Assembly (NCBI GenBank): GCA_902803365.1
Contig: CADCPU010000184.1
Coordinates: 1 to 25,693, forward strand
Direction of reading: 5' to 3'
DNA length: 25,693 bases
Source: Oscillospiraceae bacterium
GTDB lineage: Bacteria; Bacillota_A; Clostridia; Saccharofermentanales; Saccharofermentanaceae
A program made the translations under genes and the position numbers. The notes beneath the pieces were generated by a model that saw only the letters and a list, made by a program, of their open reading frames with translations, searched no databases and was not told the DNA's origin. Positions 22,079 through 25,693 of this stretch are shown in pieces (position 1 is the stretch's first letter; every line of letters begins with the position of its first letter).

Positions 22079-22217
22079 ATAGTAACATTATGGCACGCAA
22101 AGTCAATCATGAGATATGTCGTTTTAGAGCGCGAAAACGGGGCGAATCACATGGATAGAATACGATATGTCACTTTTTCGATATAAAAAGGCGCGAAGAG
22201 ACAAGGGATTTATACTT

Positions 22218-22246
22218 TTGTAACAAATTTTTTAACACTTTATTAT
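22218..22246 (+). promoter_or_regulatory. Promoter of the GGDEF gene
   Basis: -35 TTGTAA (22218-22223), a 17-base spacer and -10 TATTAT (22241-22246), 43 bases before the ATG. Upstream, GATATGTC is repeated at 22113 and 22164 and GCGCGAA at 22129 and 22191, in the same order; these could be regulator sites. The divergent gap 22011-22289 holds no gene. Confidence 0.55.
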
Positions 22247-22289
22247 AAAATAGAAAGAGGACGAGGGGGTCCGAAGCAAGGAGATAAAG

Positions 22290-24230
22290 ATGGACGCAAG
22301 AAAGAAGATAGCGGTCTTCACGGCCAACATTTATGAGCCTATGGTCAGATCGATCCAGGAAGGCATTAATAAAGCTGCGGCCGAGACCAATGTCAAAGTC
22401 ATCTACTTCACCAGCTTCAGTGACTCTTTCAGCAGCAAGATCTACACCCAATATCAGAAATATGATGAAGGCGATGTTGTATCGTTTATCCTTCCGGACC
22501 TGAATGATTTTGACGGAGCAGTCAGAGTCGATCTGTCCTACGGAACTTATACGGGTGAGAAACTGCAGGAGAGGCTCTCCGATCTGCGCATACCGGTCAT
22601 CAACGTCGGCGGTAAGTGTGACATTCCGAATTACTACAACATCCTTAACGATGAAGTTAAGTCGTTTACGGATATAGTGGAGCACGTCATTACCGAACAC
22701 GGCTGCGAGGACCTTTATCATGTGGCAGGCATAAAGGGCCGTTATTTTACGGATGAAAGGATCGATGCATTCAAAGCCGCGATCGAGAAACACGGCATAC
22801 CATTTGATCAGGACAAGGTGTTCTACGGAACCCTTTGGAGAGATTGCGGCGATGATGCACTCGACTACATCTTGGGAGACTGCGCTAAGCGCGGAAAAAA
22901 GTACCCGGACGCGATCCTATGCGCGAACGATTACTCGGCCATTGGTGTCGTAAATGCCTGTCGTTCCCGCGGGATCGAGGTCCCGGGCGACATCATCGTA
23001 ACAGGTTACGACGGTGTCGAGGAAGCCTATCAGGGCTACCCTTCCCTCACTACTTCAGCACAGCCGTTCTATGAAGCCGGATATGAAAGCATTTATACGT
23101 TCCTGAAGCTTTGGGACGGACAAAGGCTCCCAAAAGACATAAGGATAAGAGGCACGCTCATGCGCAAGCAGTCCTGCGGCTGCGAACCTATGAGCACCGA
23201 CATCGTTGATGACATCAGAGAGATCTATCAGCTTCGCATGGACAAGGTCTCGTATCTTGCCCAGTCGACCACGAACCTGATCCTGAGCGTCTCAAATTCC
23301 GAGACGATCGACGAGTGTTTTGACGAGATCTCCAAGAACGGAGCGCTCGATACGGGATTTGAAGACATGCTCCTGTGCCTCGCGCCCGGCTGGGATCAAA
23401 AGAGGATCGTTGACGACAGTTATTCGGAAGTTGACGAAGACATGCGCGTGGTAGCGGGCTTTATCGGTGACAAGAAGATCACGCCGATGACGTTCAGGAA
23501 GAAAGACCTCCTGCCTCCGAAGATGCTCGCGGATCCGAAGCCGTACTACATCTTCCCTATCCACCATCTTCAGTACTATATGGGATATCTCATCGTCTCG
23601 CCGCGCGTCGACATCTACGACCAGCTCGCTATGAAATCCTGGATCGTTAATCTCGGATCCATGCTCGAAAACTGGCGTATCCGTCAGGAGCTCCGCCTGA
23701 CGCTGAGGCGAATGGAGAACATGTACAACCGCGATATGCTCACCAACCTCTATAACCGTCACGGCTATGAGATGTTCTTTGAAGAATACTTCAGGGACTG
23801 CTTCGAAAACAAGCTTAACCTTGCCGTCCTTATGATCGATATGGACGACTTGAAATACATTAACGACACATACGGCCACGCTGAGGGCGACTACAGCCTC
23901 TGCACGATCGCCAACGCCATGAACGCCGCTGCTCAAAACGATGAGATCTGCTTAAGGACCGGCGGTGACGAATTCGTCGTGCTCGCCAGGAACTATTCCG
24001 ATGCCAAGGTCAACAGCTACACCGAGAAACTCAGGAAGAACATCAACGATCAAGTCAAAGCCGATAACAAGGAATTCACCGTTCAAGTCAGTGTCGGTGC
24101 CTGCGTAAGACGTCCTGTCAAATCAGATATCGGAAATATCAAGGAGCTGTCCGAGGATTATATGAGGATCGCGGACACCGCTATGTACGAGCAGAAGAAA
24201 GCTCACAAGAAGCAAAAGAACGCCAACTGA
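22290..24230 (+). CDS. Diguanylate cyclase (GGDEF) with LacI/periplasmic-binding-type sensor domain
   Basis: A 646-residue protein with AAGGAG 7-8 bases before its ATG. Residues about 5-290 are a LacI/GalR-type ligand-binding domain (KKIAVFTANIYEPMVRSIQE, DAILCANDYSAIGVVNACR, GIEVPGDIIVTGYDGVEE) without the usual helix-turn-helix. Residues about 320-480 are a GAF-like middle region and a helical linker. Residues about 490-640 are the GGDEF domain with an intact RTGGDEF active site (near 556-562), MLTNLYNRHGYE, and VLMIDMDDLKYINDTYGHAEGD. The product-inhibition motif RxxD before GGDEF is replaced by QNDE, so feedback by c-di-GMP is probably lost. There is no signal peptide or membrane span; it should sense a cytoplasmic sugar-like ligand and make c-di-GMP from two GTP. 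It converges with the histidine kinase gene, leaving 3 bases between. Confidence 0.93.
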   Translation: MDARKKIAVFTANIYEPMVRSIQEGINKAAAETNVKVIYFTSFSDSFSSKIYTQYQKYDEGDVVSFILPDLNDFDGAVRVDLSYGTYTGEKLQERLSDLRIPVINVGGKCDIPNYYNILNDEVKSFTDIVEHVITEHGCEDLYHVAGIKGRYFTDERIDAFKAAIEKHGIPFDQDKVFYGTLWRDCGDDALDYILGDCAKRGKKYPDAILCANDYSAIGVVNACRSRGIEVPGDIIVTGYDGVEEAYQGYPSLTTSAQPFYEAGYESIYTFLKLWDGQRLPKDIRIRGTLMRKQSCGCEPMSTDIVDDIREIYQLRMDKVSYLAQSTTNLILSVSNSETIDECFDEISKNGALDTGFEDMLLCLAPGWDQKRIVDDSYSEVDEDMRVVAGFIGDKKITPMTFRKKDLLPPKMLADPKPYYIFPIHHLQYYMGYLIVSPRVDIYDQLAMKSWIVNLGSMLENWRIRQELRLTLRRMENMYNRDMLTNLYNRHGYEMFFEEYFRDCFENKLNLAVLMIDMDDLKYINDTYGHAEGDYSLCTIANAMNAAAQNDEICLRTGGDEFVVLARNYSDAKVNSYTEKLRKNINDQVKADNKEFTVQVSVGACVRRPVKSDIGNIKELSEDYMRIADTAMYEQKKAHKKQKNAN

Positions 24231-24233
24231 TCT

Positions 24234-25223
24234 CTAGATCAATTCTACCTCAGGATATCCGAGCTTTATCGTAAGACCCTTGCCCTCGCCTTCTGATTCG
24301 GCCGTAAGGGTGCACTTCATATCTTCAGCAAGTTTGGACGCAAGGTATAGGCCCATGCCTGTCGCCTTGGTCCTGTAATCTCCCGTCTCTCCCGTGAAGC
24401 CGCGCTCGAAAATAAACGGCAGATCGCATGACTTTACTCCGATACCGTTGTCACGGATGAGGAGCGCGCTATTTTCGATGGTAAAAGAAAGCTCAGGCGC
24501 ATCACTGCAGTACTTTATGGAATTTCCGATAAACTGGCTAAGCATATACTTCAGGGCACGCTTATCCATAAAGCATGTCTCATCATGAACGGAATTGATC
24601 ACGAGGAAATCCTTCTCGTCAAGGAGCGGCCTGTATTCTTCGAGCACATTTTCGATCGCAGACTTGATCTTGATCTTCTCAGACAGATAGTCCTTCCTGC
24701 CGCTCTTGATTCGCGAATACTGCATCATCTTGTCGACCGAATCACTGACCGATGTCCTTACATGCTCGAGCTTATAAGCGATATCGGGCGGCAGCGCGTC
24801 CTTGTGGTTATCAAGAACCAAAGACAGGAGCGATACCGGGATCTTTGTCTCATGAGCCCAGGCTTCAACATATTCTTCATAGTCATCAATACGCTCTTTG
24901 AGGCTTCTGATCTCATTCCCGTCAGCACGAAGCTTATTGCCGAGCCTTACGATGTTCTTGTCATCTCCGAGGAATGCCTGTCTTGCGGAAGTAGGCTCGT
25001 CAAGAAATGCATCAAGATTAGCAGAATCCTTGTTATAGCGGTGCAGCAGATACAGGAATATGAGAGTAAGCCCTATGACCGTAAAAAGCACAAGTATCGT
25101 CGAGAGCTTTATGAGAGCCTCGGAATCTGCCACCCACAGAAGATAAGCAAAGAAGCCGTCTGATGCAAGAAACATCAGCGGCCACATCCAATTGCGCTTT
25201 AAGATGCTGAGGAACTTCTTCAT
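24234..25223 (-). CDS. Sensor histidine kinase, BceS-like intramembrane-sensing type
   Basis: A 329-residue protein. Two membrane spans lie close together at the N-terminus (about 13-31 and 40-61), with almost no extracytoplasmic loop, as in intramembrane-sensing kinases. The cytoplasmic part has the H-box EAWAHETKIPVSLL with His124, the N-box QFIGNSIKY with Asn238, the G1 box IRDNGIGV with Asp262, an F-box FIFERGF, and the G2 box ATGMGLYLA. It autophosphorylates and passes phosphate to the response regulator encoded immediately upstream, with which it overlaps by an ATGA (start and stop share bases). BceS-type kinases usually sense cell-wall antibiotics through a BceAB-like ABC transporter; none is in the window, and it could lie beyond the right edge. 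There is no room for its own terminator before the convergent GGDEF gene. Confidence 0.92.
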   Translation of the reverse strand: MKKFLSILKRNWMWPLMFLASDGFFAYLLWVADSEALIKLSTILVLFTVIGLTLIFLYLLHRYNKDSANLDAFLDEPTSARQAFLGDDKNIVRLGNKLRADGNEIRSLKERIDDYEEYVEAWAHETKIPVSLLSLVLDNHKDALPPDIAYKLEHVRTSVSDSVDKMMQYSRIKSGRKDYLSEKIKIKSAIENVLEEYRPLLDEKDFLVINSVHDETCFMDKRALKYMLSQFIGNSIKYCSDAPELSFTIENSALLIRDNGIGVKSCDLPFIFERGFTGETGDYRTKATGMGLYLASKLAEDMKCTLTAESEGEGKGLTIKLGYPEVELI

Positions 25224-25693
25224 TTTCCTGCCTCCGAAGCATCCTCGAATCTGTATCCCTGTCCTCTCACAACGTCGATCTTGCAGGACATGCCGAGAGT
25301 CGACATTGTCTTCTTAAGCCTTGTGAGATTGACCTGGAGAGCATTCTCGTCTATGAACTCCGAAGTGCCCCAGAGAGCTTCGCAGAGTTTTTCCTTAGTG
25401 ACGATCTCGCCTCTTCCGACAAGGAGCGTCTCAAGGATCTTGCCCTGGTTTTTCGGAAGGATGACGGAATCGCCGTCTATATACAAAGTAAAAGTATTGC
25501 GGTCCATCAGGAAGTTCGGACCCTCGATCATGTTGGATCTGCCTTCGTATCTTCGAAGTACATTCGAGACGCGGAGCAAGAGCCTCTCGCTCCTGTACGG
25601 CTTGGTGATGAACTCATCAGCGCCCAGCTCGAGTGCGTTGAGCTCGTCAGCGAGCTGATCCTTGGAAGTAAGGATAACGATCGGGATCGCGGA
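25220..25693 (-). CDS. OmpR/PhoB-family response regulator, N-terminus beyond the window
   Basis: The last 157 residues are present; the frame is open to the window end and begins mid-receiver. The visible receiver part reads IPIVILTSKDQLADELNAL and GADEFITKPYRSERLLLRV, with the conserved Thr or Ser and the KP lysine; the phosphorylated Asp lies outside. The C-terminal winged-helix DNA-binding domain (about the last 95 residues) has GKILETLLVGRGEIVTKEKL, CEALWG, FIDENALQVNLTRLKKTM and the final RGQGYRF wing, typical of OmpR/PhoB. Its TGA overlaps the ATG of the kinase gene, so the pair is translationally coupled. An internal TTG start giving 119 residues is not real. Confidence 0.95.
   Translation of the reverse strand, partial: SAIPIVILTSKDQLADELNALELGADEFITKPYRSERLLLRVSNVLRRYEGRSNMIEGPNFLMDRNTFTLYIDGDSVILPKNQGKILETLLVGRGEIVTKEKLCEALWGTSEFIDENALQVNLTRLKKTMSTLGMSCKIDVVRGQGYRFEDASEAGK

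Noticed and set aside
22090..22145. A c-di-GMP (GEMM) riboswitch before the GGDEF gene
   Set aside because: Only ACGCAAAG resembles the GEMM core. The GCACAGGGCAAACC part and the GGGGUUACCGAUGG end are absent, and the site lies upstream of the likely promoter at 22218-22246, so it would not be in the transcript.
24224..24241. TGATCT-CT-AGATCA inverted repeat between the GGDEF and kinase genes
   Set aside because: A 6-bp arm with a 2-base centre and no T-run; it is too small to be a shared terminator and may be chance.

Overview
The window looks like a chromosomal segment of an anaerobic, low-to-moderate-GC member of the Firmicutes, most likely class Clostridia (gut or rumen type). This is inferred from the very strong GGAGG ribosome-binding sites, short operons ending in classical U-tract terminators, frequent extended -10 promoters (TGnTAnnnT), a YhaM-type HD nuclease, a BceRS-type two-component system, a DUF4214 surface protein and a LacI-sensor diguanylate cyclase. 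No phage, plasmid, transposase, CRISPR, tRNA or rRNA gene was seen.

Layout. 134-1171 (+) is an endonuclease/exonuclease/phosphatase-fold protein with an extra N-terminal domain. 1231-2595 (-) is a two-gene unit: a TerB-like/zinc-ribbon protein, then a multi-pass membrane protein. 2696-3984 (-) holds an SMP-30/gluconolactonase-type protein and a MIF-family tautomerase, divergent from a LysR regulator (4063-4974, +). 4998-5426 is a gene-free stretch with a 42-bp-period repeat array interrupted by a large nested hairpin. 5460-8672 (-) is a secreted 1070-residue surface protein with Ig-like repeats, a Pro/Thr stalk and DUF4214. 8882-12078 (+) is the methionine unit metE-metF. 12099-15236 (-) is a membrane sensor with an extracellular propeller and a cytoplasmic HD-GYP domain, preceded by a small membrane protein (15346-15906, -). 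16262-17563 (-) is enolase, with two palindromic operator-like sites at its promoter. 17697-19306 (-) is a YhaM-like HD protein plus a lipoprotein. 19479-20072 (+) is a membrane protein meeting a short minus-strand operon (DUF3783 protein, BspA-type leucine-rich-repeat protein and a 50-residue single-span peptide, 21136 down to 20073). A second copy of the 42-bp repeat array (21200-21308) separates that operon from an acidic lipoprotein (21393-22010, -). 22290-24230 (+) is a diguanylate cyclase with a LacI-type sensor. 24234-25693 (-) is a histidine kinase and the C-terminal part of its response regulator, cut by the window end.

How the parts fit. Two c-di-GMP enzymes of opposite expected activity lie about 7 kb apart: a propeller/HD-GYP phosphodiesterase and a GGDEF cyclase with a sugar-binding-type sensor. 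metE and metF supply methyl-THF and use it for B12-independent methionine synthesis. The LysR, tautomerase and SMP-30 group looks like a small regulated catabolic or detoxification cluster of unknown substrate.

The best candidates for something undescribed are the 42-bp periodic repeat family at two intergenic loci (identical internal spacing of 42, 17, 39 and 56 bases), the roughly 146-bp nested hairpin inserted in one of them, the operator pair at eno, and the 50-residue ORF whose Shine-Dalgarno lies partly in a hairpin. All promoter, terminator and repeat calls were made by eye.
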